The notes below the pieces were generated by a model. It saw nothing but the letters and a program-made list of their open reading frames with translations, was not told where the DNA came from and searched no databases. A stretch of 64,000 nucleotides of DNA, taken from the NCBI RefSeq assembly GCF_001421765.1, contig NZ_LMLA01000011.1:1-64000 (forward strand), read 5' to 3'. Below are positions 50,378 through 59,486 of this stretch, piece after piece; the first letter of the stretch is position 1, and each line of letters opens with the position of its first letter. The position numbers and the translations under genes are program-made. This stretch comes from Sphingomonas sp. Leaf32. GTDB taxonomy: Bacteria > Pseudomonadota > Alphaproteobacteria > Sphingomonadales > Sphingomonadaceae.

Positions 50378-52012
50378 ATGTACCAGTACGACACCTACGA
50401 CCAATCCATCGTCGATGCCCGCGTCGCCGAATTCCGCGATCAGGTCGAACGCCGCCTGTCGGGCCATCTGACCGAGGACCAGTTCAAGCCGCTCAGGCTG
50501 ATGAACGGCCTCTACCTTCAGCTTCACGCCTATATGCTGCGCGTCGCCATCCCCTATGGCACGCTGTCGTCGACGCAGATGCGGGTGCTGGCCGATATCG
50601 CCCGGACCTATGATCGCGGCTACGGCCATTTCACCACGCGCCAGAACCTGCAGTTCAACTGGATCAAGCTGGCCGACACGCCCGACATTCTGGAAAAGCT
50701 GGCGAAGGTCGAGATGCACGCCATCCAGACCAGCGGCAACTGCATCCGCAATATCAGCTCCGACCAGTTCGCCGGTGCCGCCGCCGACGAATTGACCGAC
50801 CCGCGCCCCTGGGCCGAATTGCTGCGCCAGTGGAGCACCTTCCACCCCGAATTCAGCTATCTGCCGCGCAAGTTCAAGATCGCGGTGATTGCGGCCGACG
50901 AGGATCGCGCGGCGATGCGTTTGCATGACATCGGCCTGCGCATCGTCGAACAGGACGGGGCTGCCGGCGCGCAGGTCTATGTCGGGGGCGGCATGGGCCG
51001 CACGCCGATGATCGCACCGCTGGTCGCCGATTTCGTGCCGCTCGGCGACCTGATGAGCTATCTCGAAGCGTGCCTGCGCGTCTACAATCGCTATGGCCGC
51101 CGCGACAATATGTACAAGGCGCGGATCAAGATCCTGATCCACGAGATCGGCGTCGACAAGTATCGCGCAGAGGTCGCCGAGGAATTCGCCCATATCAAGA
51201 CGCTGGGCATCGACCCGCCGCAGGCCGAATTCGACCGGATCGCCGCCTTCTTCGCCGATCCCGCCTTTGCCGACACGTCCGCCGACCTGGCCGTCGATCG
51301 CAGCGACGCCGGCTTCGCCGCATGGCTCGACCAGAATACCCACGCCCACAAGCGCGCCGGCTACACGATCGTCACGATCAGCCTGAAGCCGGCCGGCGGC
51401 ATCCCCGGCGACGCGTCGGCCGATCAGATCGATGTGATGGCCGATCTGGCCGAGGCGCATAGCTTCGGCGAACTGCGCGTGACCCATGCGCAGAATATCG
51501 TCCTGCCGCATGTCCGCTCGGCCGACCTGCGCACGGTCTATGACCGGTTGGTCGCGATCGGACTGGCCGAGGCGAATCTCGACCTCATCACCGACATCAT
51601 CGCCTGCCCCGGCCTCGATTATTGCAGCCTTGCCAACGCCCGTTCGATCCCGCTGGCGCAGAAGATCGCCGACCGCTTCGCGGACCCGGTGCGCCAACGG
51701 AACTTAGGCGAACTGAAGCTCAAGATCAGCGGCTGCATCAACGCCTGCGGCCACCACCATGCCGGCCATATCGGCATCCTCGGCGTCGATCGGAAAGGCA
51801 CCGAGAATTTCCAGCTGCTGCTCGGCGGATCGGGTGCGCAGGACGTGTCGCTCGGCAAGATCACCGGCCCCGGTTTCTCGGAGGACGGCGTGGTCGACGC
51901 GATCGAGCGCGTCACCGACCGCTATCTCGCCGAACGGACCGACGGGGAACGCTTCGTCGACACCTATCGCCGGATCGGCATGGAACCGTTCAAGGAGGCG
52001 ATCTATGGCTAA
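50378..52012 (+). CDS. cysI: Sulfite reductase hemoprotein (nitrite/sulfite reductase family)
   Basis: A 544-residue protein with two ferredoxin-like half-domains and two siroheme/4Fe-4S half-domains. The substrate/siroheme region includes FTTRQNLQFNWIKL and TSGNCIRNISSDQF. The cluster-binding Cys are ACPGLDYC (about 413-419) and GCINACGHH (about 455). It reduces sulfite to sulfide for cysteine synthesis. A nitrite-reductase role is excluded mainly by its partners, APS reductase and DUF934. The end overlaps the RidA start by eight bases. Confidence 0.93.
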   Translation: MYQYDTYDQSIVDARVAEFRDQVERRLSGHLTEDQFKPLRLMNGLYLQLHAYMLRVAIPYGTLSSTQMRVLADIARTYDRGYGHFTTRQNLQFNWIKLADTPDILEKLAKVEMHAIQTSGNCIRNISSDQFAGAAADELTDPRPWAELLRQWSTFHPEFSYLPRKFKIAVIAADEDRAAMRLHDIGLRIVEQDGAAGAQVYVGGGMGRTPMIAPLVADFVPLGDLMSYLEACLRVYNRYGRRDNMYKARIKILIHEIGVDKYRAEVAEEFAHIKTLGIDPPQAEFDRIAAFFADPAFADTSADLAVDRSDAGFAAWLDQNTHAHKRAGYTIVTISLKPAGGIPGDASADQIDVMADLAEAHSFGELRVTHAQNIVLPHVRSADLRTVYDRLVAIGLAEANLDLITDIIACPGLDYCSLANARSIPLAQKIADRFADPVRQRNLGELKLKISGCINACGHHHAGHIGILGVDRKGTENFQLLLGGSGAQDVSLGKITGPGFSEDGVVDAIERVTDRYLAERTDGERFVDTYRRIGMEPFKEAIYG

Positions 52013-52412
52013 GCGAGACGCCGTCTTCCCGGCCAACCCGCACGCCCTCTACGCCGAACATGGCTATTCGCCTGCGGTCCGTGCCGGCGACCTGCTGTTC
52101 GTATCGGGACAGGTCGGTGCGCGCGCCGACGGCACGCCCGAACCCGAACTGGCCGACGAGATCGCGCTGGCCTTCGCCAATCTGCGCGATGTGCTGGCAG
52201 GTGCCGGCTGCACCCCGGCGGACGTGATCGATGTCCAGTTGTTCACGACCGATCCCGACGCGGTGTTCCCGCTGCTGTTCGCCCACCACCCCGCCTTTTG
52301 GGGCGCAGGCCCCCTGCCCGCGCTGACCGCCGCCGGCGTCACCTGGCTCGCCGGTTTCCGGTTCGAGATCAAGGTCGTCGCGCGCATTCCCAACGAAGGA
52401 GCCGCCGCATGA
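52005..52412 (+). CDS. RidA-family protein in the sulfate-assimilation operon
   Basis: A 135-residue protein from ATG 52005. The RidA fold is recognised by AVRAGDLLFVSGQVGARADG, IALAFANLRDVLAGAGC, VIDVQLFTTD and the final FRFEIKVVARIP carrying the probable catalytic Arg. RidA proteins hydrolyse 2-aminoacrylate and related imines, which arise from serine and cysteine metabolism. Overlaps of eight bases with cysI and four with the DUF934 gene show tight coupling. Confidence 0.88.
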   Translation: MAKRDAVFPANPHALYAEHGYSPAVRAGDLLFVSGQVGARADGTPEPELADEIALAFANLRDVLAGAGCTPADVIDVQLFTTDPDAVFPLLFAHHPAFWGAGPLPALTAAGVTWLAGFRFEIKVVARIPNEGAAA

Positions 52413-52834
52413 GCGAGCCGCTACGCCTGCGCGACGATGCCGCGCATGACGAACCCGCCGTAACCCTCGACGCGTTCCTCGGCCAGTCGAACGCCACCGC
52501 CGTCCGGATCGAGGCGGGCGACGATGCCCGCCTGCTCCTGCCACATATCGACCGGCTGGCACTGGTCGAGGTCAGCTTCCCCAAGTTCCGCGACGGACGC
52601 GGCTATTCGGCCGGGCGCATCCTGCGCGAGGCGGGCTATACCGGTGAATTGCGCGCAGAGGGCGACGTGCTGGTCGACCAGATTCCGTTGATGCGCCGCT
52701 GCGGCTTCGACAGCTTTGCCCCGGCCGCTCCGGTCGATCGGGCGGCACTGGCCCGTGCGCTCGACCGCTACGATCATGTCTATCAGGCGGCAGCCGACGG
52801 GCATGTCCCGGTGTGGAAATTGCGGCATGGCTGA
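52409..52834 (+). CDS. DUF934 protein
   Basis: A 141-residue protein from ATG 52409. The DUF934 signature LALVEVSFPKFRDGRGYSAG is at residues 50-70, followed by ILREAGYTGELRAEGDVLVD. The family is found only in sulfite/APS reductase operons of proteobacteria; it may deliver electrons or assist assembly, but this is unproven. The stop overlaps the cysH start by eight bases. Confidence 0.92.
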   Translation: MSEPLRLRDDAAHDEPAVTLDAFLGQSNATAVRIEAGDDARLLLPHIDRLALVEVSFPKFRDGRGYSAGRILREAGYTGELRAEGDVLVDQIPLMRRCGFDSFAPAAPVDRAALARALDRYDHVYQAAADGHVPVWKLRHG

Positions 52835-53612
52835 AGCCGATCCCGACCTGCGTATCCGCGACCGGCTGGCGGTCGGTCCGCGCTTCACCGTGGCCGATGC
52901 CGAGGCGCTGAACGCGCGGTTCGACGGCGTGTCGACGCAGGCGATGCTGGCGACGGCGCTGGGCGAAGGGCTGCTCGGCCGCGTCGCCGCCGTGTCGTCC
53001 TTCGGCGCGGAATCGGCGGTGCTGCTCCACCTGATCGCGCAGGCCGACCCCTCGGTATCGGTGCTGTTCCTCGAAACCGGCAAGCATTTTGCGGAAACGC
53101 TCGCCTATCGCGACCTGCTGGTCGAACGCTTGGGGTTGACCGATTTCCGCAACCTGACGCCCGATGCCGACCTGCTGGCGGCAAGGGATGCGACGGGGCT
53201 GCGCTGGTCCTACGATCCCGATGGCTGCTGCGACCTGCGCAAGGTCGAATCGCTGGCACGCGGACTGATCGGCTTCGATGCAAGTTTTACCGGTCGCAAG
53301 GCATTCCAGTCCGCAACCCGCACCGCCCTCCCCCGCTTCGAAATCGATACGTCAGACGCGGCGGGGCGGTTGAAGGTCAATCCGCTCATCACCTGGACCC
53401 CGGCCGACATCGACGCCTATTTCGTGCGCCACGACCTGCCCCGCCACCCGCTGGTCGAACAGGGCTTTCCGTCGATCGGATGCCAACCCTGCACCAACCG
53501 CGTCAAACCGGGCGAAGACCCGCGTTCGGGGCGCTGGGCAGGCTGGGAAAAGGTCGAATGCGGCATCCACACCCCGCTGCCCGATGGCGACCCGAACCTG
53601 CCGAGCTTCTGA
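52827..53612 (+). CDS. cysH: Adenylylsulfate (APS) reductase
   Basis: A 261-residue protein from ATG 52827. The PP-loop is VAAVSSFGAESAVLLHL, and the sulfonucleotide-binding region contains VLFLETGKHFAETL. Cys pairs CCDLRK (about 134) and GCQPC (about 218) form the 4Fe-4S binding set seen in APS-using enzymes rather than PAPS reductases. The catalytic Cys is in KVECGIH near the C-terminus. It reduces APS to sulfite, feeding the cysI product. Confidence 0.94.
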   Translation: MAEADPDLRIRDRLAVGPRFTVADAEALNARFDGVSTQAMLATALGEGLLGRVAAVSSFGAESAVLLHLIAQADPSVSVLFLETGKHFAETLAYRDLLVERLGLTDFRNLTPDADLLAARDATGLRWSYDPDGCCDLRKVESLARGLIGFDASFTGRKAFQSATRTALPRFEIDTSDAAGRLKVNPLITWTPADIDAYFVRHDLPRHPLVEQGFPSIGCQPCTNRVKPGEDPRSGRWAGWEKVECGIHTPLPDGDPNLPSF

Positions 53613-53654
53613 CCCGCGCTTGCCCCCGTCTGCGTTCGCGGGCAAAGCGGCGCG

Positions 53655-54122
53655 ATGCAGCAATCGGCAGTCGCCTATTTCACCAACGGCCGGATCATCG
53701 TCGCGCCGGTATCACGGACCCTGTCGGGCGATACCATCGCCACCGCCCCCAAATGGTTCGGGAAGTCGGCGAAGAAAACGGTCGTCGCGCAGGCGATCGC
53801 CGAGGCGCTCACCGCATCGCACGACGGCGTACCCGATCCTGCGCCCGACCAATGGAAGCGCCAGTTCATCCCGTTTCAGGACGCGGCGGCGGTCAAGAAC
53901 TTCAAGAGCTTCATGCGCGATGCGAAGCGCGTGGACATCGACCGAACCGGTGATACCGTTTCGCTCACGCCGTCCGACAATCTCGGCGTCAACAATGGCT
54001 TCGAGCCGCGTCCGGGCGATACGCGAACGGCGCCCGCCAATGATGATGAGGCGGTAGCGGGAGCGCTGCTGATCCTCCTCGGACTGCGGCCAGATAACGC
54101 ACCCGCTTCCGCCGAAAGCTGA
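53655..54122 (+). CDS. Hypothetical 155-residue protein
   Basis: A protein with a beta-rich start (VAYFTNGRIIVAPVSRT), then KWFGKSAKKTVVAQAIAEAL and a charged helical middle, ending in a disordered acidic tail. No signal or membrane segment. The opening faintly recalls immunity-type proteins associated with contact-dependent inhibition, but not enough to claim. It sits after cysH with a 42-base gap and before a REP repeat. Confidence 0.5.
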   Translation: MQQSAVAYFTNGRIIVAPVSRTLSGDTIATAPKWFGKSAKKTVVAQAIAEALTASHDGVPDPAPDQWKRQFIPFQDAAAVKNFKSFMRDAKRVDIDRTGDTVSLTPSDNLGVNNGFEPRPGDTRTAPANDDEAVAGALLILLGLRPDNAPASAES

Positions 54123-54129
54123 TCCCGCC

Positions 54130-54211
54130 GTCATCTCAGCGAAGGCTGGGATCTCCAGCGGCTCCTGCTGCGTGCTACCGGCAGGAGACCGCAGCCTGCG
54201 CTGGGGTGACG
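54130..54211. repeat. REP-type palindromic repeat
   Basis: GTCATCTCAGCGAAGGCTGG and the inverted CAGCCTGCGCTGGGGTGACG flank a middle segment AGCGGCTCCTG shared with the copy at 37049-37130. It lies between convergent genes. Confidence 0.75.
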
Positions 54212-54245
54212 ATTTTGCGCAAACCGTCACCCAAACCAAGGCCGC

Positions 54246-55922
54246 TTACGCCCAGGCCTTCGTCCGCACCGCATGGTCCGCCGCACGCGCGGTCAGTGCC
54301 ATGAAGGTCAGCGACGGGTTGACGCACGACACCGACGCCATCTGCGCGCCATCGGTAACGTACAGGTTCGATGCGTCATGCGCCTGACTCCACTGGTTCA
54401 GCACCGACTTGCGCGGGTCCGCCCCCATGCGCGCGCCGCCCATTTCATGGATCGCATCGCCGGGGACATGCTCGCTTTCATAGCTGTGAACATTCACCAG
54501 CCCGGCGGCCTTCAGCATCTTTTCGCCCTCGATCCGGGCGTCGGCCATCATCTTCAGTTCGTTGTCGCGAAAGGTGACGTCGAACCGCATCAGCGGCACG
54601 CCGAACCGGTCTACCTTGTTCGCGTGCAGCGAAACGCGGTTGTCGGCATAGGGCAGGCATTCACCGAACGCGCCCATGCCGAACTTCCACGGACCGTACT
54701 GGCGCATCCCGTGCTTCATGTCCTTGCCGAACCCGACCGGTGCGGCCGGATCGCGCCGCGCGCTGCCCTGATAGCCATAGCCCCGGCGGAAGCCGACGCC
54801 TTCCTCGCCGTTCAGGTTGCGGAAGCGCGGGACATAGACCCCGCCTGGCCGCCGCCCGAATTCGATCAGGTCGGTCATGCCGGGTACCTCGCCCTCGGCC
54901 CCGACGCGGAAGATATGGTCCATGACATAGCGGCCGAGCGTCCCGCTGCTGTCGAAATGGCTGCGACCGCCGCCGGCCATGCGCGAGTTCATCAGGATCT
55001 GCGTCGATGCCATCGCCGATGCGCACAGGAACACCATGCCGGCCTGTATCGTCTGCGCCTGTCCGGTCTTCGCGTCGATGAAGCGGACACCGGTCACTTT
55101 CTTTCGCGCGGCATCATATTCGAGGTTGGTGACCACCGCATCGGATTGCAGCGTCAACCGCCCCGTCGCGCGCGCCGCCGGCAACGTCACCGCCTGCGTC
55201 GAGAAATAGGCACCGAACGAGCAGCCGTTGCCGCACTGGTTGCGGAACTGGCATTTGCTCCGGTTCTGGTCTGGCTTATCCTCGGTCATGTTGGAAAGCC
55301 GGGTGTGGATCAGCTTGCGCCCCGGAAACTGCGTCTCCAGCTTCTGCTTCAGCCATTTCTCCGCGACGTTCATCGGCATCGGCGGCTGGAATTCGCTGTC
55401 GGGCAGGTACGGCAGGTTCTCGCGTGAACCCGAAACGCCGATATATTTCTCGACATAGCTGTACCACGGCGCGACGTCGTCATAGCCGATCGGCCATTCG
55501 CCATCGACGCCTTCGCGCTTGTTCGCCGCAAAATCGTCCGCGCTCCAGCGGAACGTCCAGCGGCCCCAGATCAGCGATTTTCCGCCGACCGCGCCGGGAC
55601 GAATCCAGTAGAATTTCTCGCCCTCGTCGAACGCATAGGGGTTTAGCCGGTCGTCATTGTAGAATTGCTGGCTGCTCGGCGCGACATAGCCGTGCTTGGC
55701 GATGAAATAGTCGCTGTCCATCAGCGGCTTGGGCATCTGGTTCCGTGCCGGCACCTCATAGGCCGGCTTCCCGTCATACGGATAGCCTTCGATATGCTCG
55801 ACCATGCGCCCGCGATCGAGCATCAGGACGCGCAGGCCCTTTTCGGTCAGTTCCTTCGCGGCGAACCCGCCGCTGATGCCCGATCCGATGACGATCGCGT
55901 CGAACCTGTTGGTGGCAGCCAT
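54246..55922 (-). CDS. GMC-family sugar/glucoside 3-dehydrogenase-like catalytic subunit
   Basis: A 558-residue flavoprotein. FAD binding: AIVIGSGISGGFAAKELTEKG. The family C-terminal pair is His in HEMGGARMG and Asn in VNPSLTFMAL. An internal QFRNQCGNGC segment may bind a cluster or disulfide. With the subunit-3-like protein and a cytochrome c in the same operon, it resembles the three-part membrane-linked glucoside 3-dehydrogenases that make 3-keto sugars in the periplasm. It has no Tat signal of its own, consistent with export in complex with the Tat-tagged subunit 3. It is the last gene of the operon. Confidence 0.87.
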   Translation of the reverse strand: MAATNRFDAIVIGSGISGGFAAKELTEKGLRVLMLDRGRMVEHIEGYPYDGKPAYEVPARNQMPKPLMDSDYFIAKHGYVAPSSQQFYNDDRLNPYAFDEGEKFYWIRPGAVGGKSLIWGRWTFRWSADDFAANKREGVDGEWPIGYDDVAPWYSYVEKYIGVSGSRENLPYLPDSEFQPPMPMNVAEKWLKQKLETQFPGRKLIHTRLSNMTEDKPDQNRSKCQFRNQCGNGCSFGAYFSTQAVTLPAARATGRLTLQSDAVVTNLEYDAARKKVTGVRFIDAKTGQAQTIQAGMVFLCASAMASTQILMNSRMAGGGRSHFDSSGTLGRYVMDHIFRVGAEGEVPGMTDLIEFGRRPGGVYVPRFRNLNGEEGVGFRRGYGYQGSARRDPAAPVGFGKDMKHGMRQYGPWKFGMGAFGECLPYADNRVSLHANKVDRFGVPLMRFDVTFRDNELKMMADARIEGEKMLKAAGLVNVHSYESEHVPGDAIHEMGGARMGADPRKSVLNQWSQAHDASNLYVTDGAQMASVSCVNPSLTFMALTARAADHAVRTKAWA

Positions 55923-55946
55923 ATGTCCCCTCCCAGGGTAATTTTA

Positions 55947-56780
55947 TCAGTAGCGCAGCGCGCGCAGCGTCCGGTAACTGGTCGTGACGTCGGGCAGATA
56001 GGGCGCGGGCGCCTCATCATTCTCGACATAGAAATGGCGCACGCCCTTGCTGCCGGGGAGGCGGAACAGCGCGGCGAAATCGGTCTTGCCGGCACCCACC
56101 GCGCACATGCTGCCATCGGCGCGCGCATCCTTGACGTGGTAGGCGTAGAGCCGCGGCCCCAACCGGTCGATCCAGCCGCCGACGTCCTCGCCGGCATGGC
56201 CGACCCAGTAGAGGTCGAGTTCGACCTTCACCAGCGACGGGTCGGTTTCCTTCAGCAGCCGCTCGTACAGGCTGACCCCGCCCGGCTTCACCGTGAATTC
56301 GAAGTCATGGTTGTGATAGGCAAAGCCCAGACCCGCCTGGCGCAGATCCCGCGCGAAGCGATTGATATTGGGCAACGCCTTCGCCCAGCCCGCTTCGTTG
56401 CGATATTCGTCGGTCATGTAGGGCAGGATCACCGTATCGGCGCCCAACGTCTTGGCCATCGCCACCTGCTTGTCGAACGAGCCGAGCAGCGCGTCATAGC
56501 CGATATGGACCGACGGCGACTTGAGCTTCAGCCGGTCCATCGTCCGCCGCAGCAGCTTATGGTCCATGGCGTCATACCCGCCCCCGCCATATTCGACCTC
56601 CCGATAGCCGATCCTGGCGATCGAGGTCAGCGTGGCCACCGGGTCCTTCTGGAACAGGTCGCGCACGGTATAGAGCTGGATACCGACCGCGCCGATTTGC
56701 GCGGCGGATGCGGTGCCGGTGGCGGCGAGCGCGGCGACGCCGCCCGCCCCGATCAGGAGGTTCCTGCGATCGATCATCAT
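55947..56780 (-). CDS. Tat-exported sugar phosphate isomerase/epimerase-type TIM barrel
   Basis: A 277-residue protein. The Tat-like signal contains DRRNLLIGAGGVAALAAT. The xylose-isomerase-like TIM barrel shows GIQLYTVRDLF, REVEYGG, FAYHNHDFEF (metal-binding), VKVELDLYWV and AYHVKDAR. Such exported barrels are found in 3-keto-glycoside operons, where they may epimerise or eliminate the oxidised sugar. ATGA overlap with the gene before it. Confidence 0.85.
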   Translation of the reverse strand: MMIDRRNLLIGAGGVAALAATGTASAAQIGAVGIQLYTVRDLFQKDPVATLTSIARIGYREVEYGGGGYDAMDHKLLRRTMDRLKLKSPSVHIGYDALLGSFDKQVAMAKTLGADTVILPYMTDEYRNEAGWAKALPNINRFARDLRQAGLGFAYHNHDFEFTVKPGGVSLYERLLKETDPSLVKVELDLYWVGHAGEDVGGWIDRLGPRLYAYHVKDARADGSMCAVGAGKTDFAALFRLPGSKGVRHFYVENDEAPAPYLPDVTTSYRTLRALRY

Positions 56781-57352
56781 GCGCTGTAGACCTTGTTGAC
56801 CTTGGAATAGGGAAAGGCGCCGTCATATTCGCCCGGCACCGGCAGATATTCACGCTCCTGCGTCATGCCGATCTCCGACGTGTAATAGCCGGCGACGACC
56901 AGTTGTCGGAACGCTTCGAAGAAGGTCTTGCCCCCTGCGATCTGGCCGTTCATCGCCAGCGTCAGCAGCGCGTCCTGCTGCGCCGGCGTCGCCTTGGCGG
57001 TCGATATGCGATAGTCGGCCATCGACCTCGCCTCGATCGCGTCCAGCCCGGCGATGATCGGCACGCGCTCGGCCGGGTAGGACCAGTCGGCGAGCAGCTT
57101 TTCAATATATTGCGGCACCCCGGCGGCGATCGCGCCCGGCGTGTCGGTGGTCGGCAATATCCGTTCGCTGAGCGCCGTCATCGCCGCACGCTGAACGGGG
57201 GTGAACACCGCGACGCTCGGCGGTCCCTCGCTGATGGCGGGCACCGGCGTCGTGACCGGCCCACCGGCCCCCGCCGCCCGCGCGAGCGGGGCGTAGAGCG
57301 CTGTCCCGAACATCGCCGCTACGCCGGCCAGCGCCGTCCTGCGGTCGATCAT
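56777..57352 (-). CDS. Gluconate 2-dehydrogenase subunit 3-like protein
   Basis: A 191-residue protein with a Tat-like N-terminus (DRRTALAGVAAMFGTALYA). The subunit-3 domain shows FTPVQRAAMTALSERILPTT, AGVPQYIEKLL and an all-helical core with a conserved FFEAFRQLVVAGYYTSEIG. It is the small partner that carries the GMC subunit through Tat in this enzyme class. Overlaps both neighbours by four bases or nearly so. Confidence 0.9.
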   Translation of the reverse strand: MIDRRTALAGVAAMFGTALYAPLARAAGAGGPVTTPVPAISEGPPSVAVFTPVQRAAMTALSERILPTTDTPGAIAAGVPQYIEKLLADWSYPAERVPIIAGLDAIEARSMADYRISTAKATPAQQDALLTLAMNGQIAGGKTFFEAFRQLVVAGYYTSEIGMTQEREYLPVPGEYDGAFPYSKVNKVYSA

Positions 57353-58176
57353 TTCATACTCTCCTTCAGATCCTGCGCGATGGCGGCTTCGGGCAAGGGA
57401 CGGACCCAGATGTTGCGGTACGACACCGGCGAATCATGGTCCTGCAACTGGATCGGCGCGGCATCGCCATGCGCCGTATATTTCGCGACCTGCCGCCAGA
57501 CGGTCGTGCCCAGCATCGCCTGATGATTCTGCACGACCACCCCGTTCAGGAACGCGGTAACATAGGCGGGGCGCACCAGCGACCCGTCGGCGGCGAAGCG
57601 CGGCCGTTCGAAGAGGATGTCGTAGCTCTGCCATTCGCCCGGCGCGCGCGACGCGTTCACCAGCGGCGGCTTGAAGCCGTAGACCGCCCCGACCGTGCCG
57701 TCGGCATAGGTCGGGTTCCGATAGCCATCGAGAATCTGCACCTCGTAGCGCTGCATGAACCACACGCCGCTGTTGCCGCGATCCTGCGACGATTTGGTCG
57801 GCGGATTGGGCGAGCGGAACTCCAGATGCAGTTGCACGTCGCCGAAGCTCTGCTTCGTTACCAGCGCGTTTTCGCCGCCGGCACTGGCGCGCGAAGGTAC
57901 GGTCATTGCGCCGTCCCTGATCGGCCATGCCATGCGCTGCGGCGTCCACGCGTCGAGCGAGCGCCCGTCGAAGAGCACCACCGCGTCGGACGGCGCGCCG
58001 CCCGGCTGCTTCGCGGGCGTCACTACTGCTGGCGCGGGCCGGTCGGAATCATGGACCCGCCACTGCCCGCCGGGCAGCATCGGCGTATCCTTGAACCCGG
58101 GCTTGTCCTGCGCGATGCCGGAGGTTGAGAGCGTTATCAACGTCGCGCCGAGCGCGACCATGGTGCGGAGCGTCAT
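57349..58176 (-). CDS. DUF1080 (3-keto-disaccharide hydrolase) protein
   Basis: A 275-residue exported protein with a signal peptide at 1-22 (ends GIAQD). The DUF1080 jelly-roll shows VVLFDGRSLDAW, WPIRDGAMTV, DVQLHLEFRSP, NSGVWFMQRYEVQILDGY and PIQLQDHDSPVSYRNIWVRP. Members cleave 3-keto-glucosides after oxidation by a 3-dehydrogenase. This places the step after the GMC enzyme in the pathway. ATGA overlap with subunit 3. Confidence 0.92.
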   Translation of the reverse strand: MTLRTMVALGATLITLSTSGIAQDKPGFKDTPMLPGGQWRVHDSDRPAPAVVTPAKQPGGAPSDAVVLFDGRSLDAWTPQRMAWPIRDGAMTVPSRASAGGENALVTKQSFGDVQLHLEFRSPNPPTKSSQDRGNSGVWFMQRYEVQILDGYRNPTYADGTVGAVYGFKPPLVNASRAPGEWQSYDILFERPRFAADGSLVRPAYVTAFLNGVVVQNHQAMLGTTVWRQVAKYTAHGDAAPIQLQDHDSPVSYRNIWVRPLPEAAIAQDLKESMK

Positions 58177-58191
58177 CCTCGCCTCCCCCTG

Positions 58192-59106
58192 TTAAGCCTG
58201 ATCGATCCGGCGATAGGCGGCGACCAGCGCCTCTTCGCCCGGGCGACCTTTGATCGAATTGCCATGTTCCATGCCGATCACGCCGGCATAGCGCTTGTCC
58301 CGCAGCCAGCGGACGATCGTCGCATAGTTGATCTCGCCCGTGCCCGGTTCGTTCCGGCCCGGATTGTCACCGAACTGGATATAGCCGATCTCGTCCCAGC
58401 AGGTGTCGAGCGTCGGGATCAGATTCCCCGACTGGATCTGCTCGTGATACAGGTCGGCCAGCACCTTCACGCCCGGACTGTTGGCGCCCCGCGCGACGGC
58501 ATAGCCCTGTGCGACCGTCTGCATATAGACGCCGGGATGGTTGGTGCGGGTGTTGAGCGGCTCCATCACCATCGCGATACCGTGCGGCGCCACGATCTCC
58601 CCCGCGCGACGCATCACGTCGATCACGCGCGCGGTCTGGATGTCGAGCGGGACCTTCGGGTCCATGAAGCCGGTCACGACCGTCATCCGCGTCGCCGACA
58701 GCCGCTTGGCCACGTCGATCGACGCCCGGATGTCGGCCAGAAACGCCTCGCGCTCCGCCCCGTCGGTGGCGCCCAGGATCGGCCGCGACTGCGCCCATTT
58801 CGGCATGGAGGCGACGAACACCCCCATCGTCATGCCACGCTGTTGCAGCGCCCTGGCCATCGCGGTCTGTTCGGCGACGCTGCGCAGGCCCGCCTCGTTA
58901 TCCTCCCAGGCGGTGAAGCCTTGGTCGGCGGCATAGGCGATCTGTTCGATCCTCCCGCCCCGGCTGGCGAAGCTGCCCTCGTGCGGCGCGAACTTCAGCG
59001 AGAAACGCGCCGCGTTGGAGGGCGGACGCTGTGCCGCGCCGACGCTGGCGGCCAGTGTCGTGGCGGCGGCCCCCGCCATCACCGTGCGACGCGAAACGCC
59101 AGTCAT
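58192..59106 (-). CDS. Tat-exported hydroxypyruvate isomerase-like TIM barrel
   Basis: A 304-residue protein with a Tat signal (VSRRTVMAGAAATTLAAS). The barrel has FSLKFAPHEGSF at the first strand, VVTGFMDP, MVMEPLNTRTNHPG, KVLADLYHEQIQ and YIQFGDNPGR with the GMEHGNS segment near the end, resembling hydroxypyruvate isomerase. The export signal is unusual for that activity and suggests action on oxidised sugars outside the cytoplasm. ATGA overlap with the cytochrome gene. Confidence 0.85.
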   Translation of the reverse strand: MTGVSRRTVMAGAAATTLAASVGAAQRPPSNAARFSLKFAPHEGSFASRGGRIEQIAYAADQGFTAWEDNEAGLRSVAEQTAMARALQQRGMTMGVFVASMPKWAQSRPILGATDGAEREAFLADIRASIDVAKRLSATRMTVVTGFMDPKVPLDIQTARVIDVMRRAGEIVAPHGIAMVMEPLNTRTNHPGVYMQTVAQGYAVARGANSPGVKVLADLYHEQIQSGNLIPTLDTCWDEIGYIQFGDNPGRNEPGTGEINYATIVRWLRDKRYAGVIGMEHGNSIKGRPGEEALVAAYRRIDQA

Positions 59107-59486
59107 TTGGCCGACGTCAGATAGGCGATGATCGCCGCGCGCTTCGCGGGATCGGGCGTCGCGATCGGCATCCGCGTGCCCGGCACCTTCTTGGTCGGGC
59201 CGGCAAGATACTCATCCAGCGTCTTGGCATCCCAGCGCAGCTTCGACGCCTTCAGCGCGGGCGAATAATTGAAGCCCGCAACCGACGCCGCCGGCCGTCC
59301 GACCACCCCGTTCAGGTTCGGACCGATGCCGTTGCGCCCGCCCTTGTTGACCGTGTGGCATGCCTTGCACGCATTGAACGCAGGCGGTGCGGCAGCCGGC
59401 GTCTGTGCGGTCGTCGGCACGGCGGTGGCGAGCAGCGCGACAGTCGCACTGGTCCCGGCGATGGCGAATCCCATCAAAAACTTCAT
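59103..59486 (-). CDS. Class I c-type cytochrome
   Basis: A 127-residue exported protein from ATG 59486. Signal peptide at 1-27 (ends TTAQ). Haem attachment CKACH at about 40-44, then GPNLNGVVGRPA and the axial Met in GTRMPIA. It probably accepts electrons from the GMC dehydrogenase and passes them to the respiratory chain. Overlaps both neighbours by four bases. Confidence 0.93.
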   Translation of the reverse strand: MKFLMGFAIAGTSATVALLATAVPTTAQTPAAAPPAFNACKACHTVNKGGRNGIGPNLNGVVGRPAASVAGFNYSPALKASKLRWDAKTLDEYLAGPTKKVPGTRMPIATPDPAKRAAIIAYLTSAK

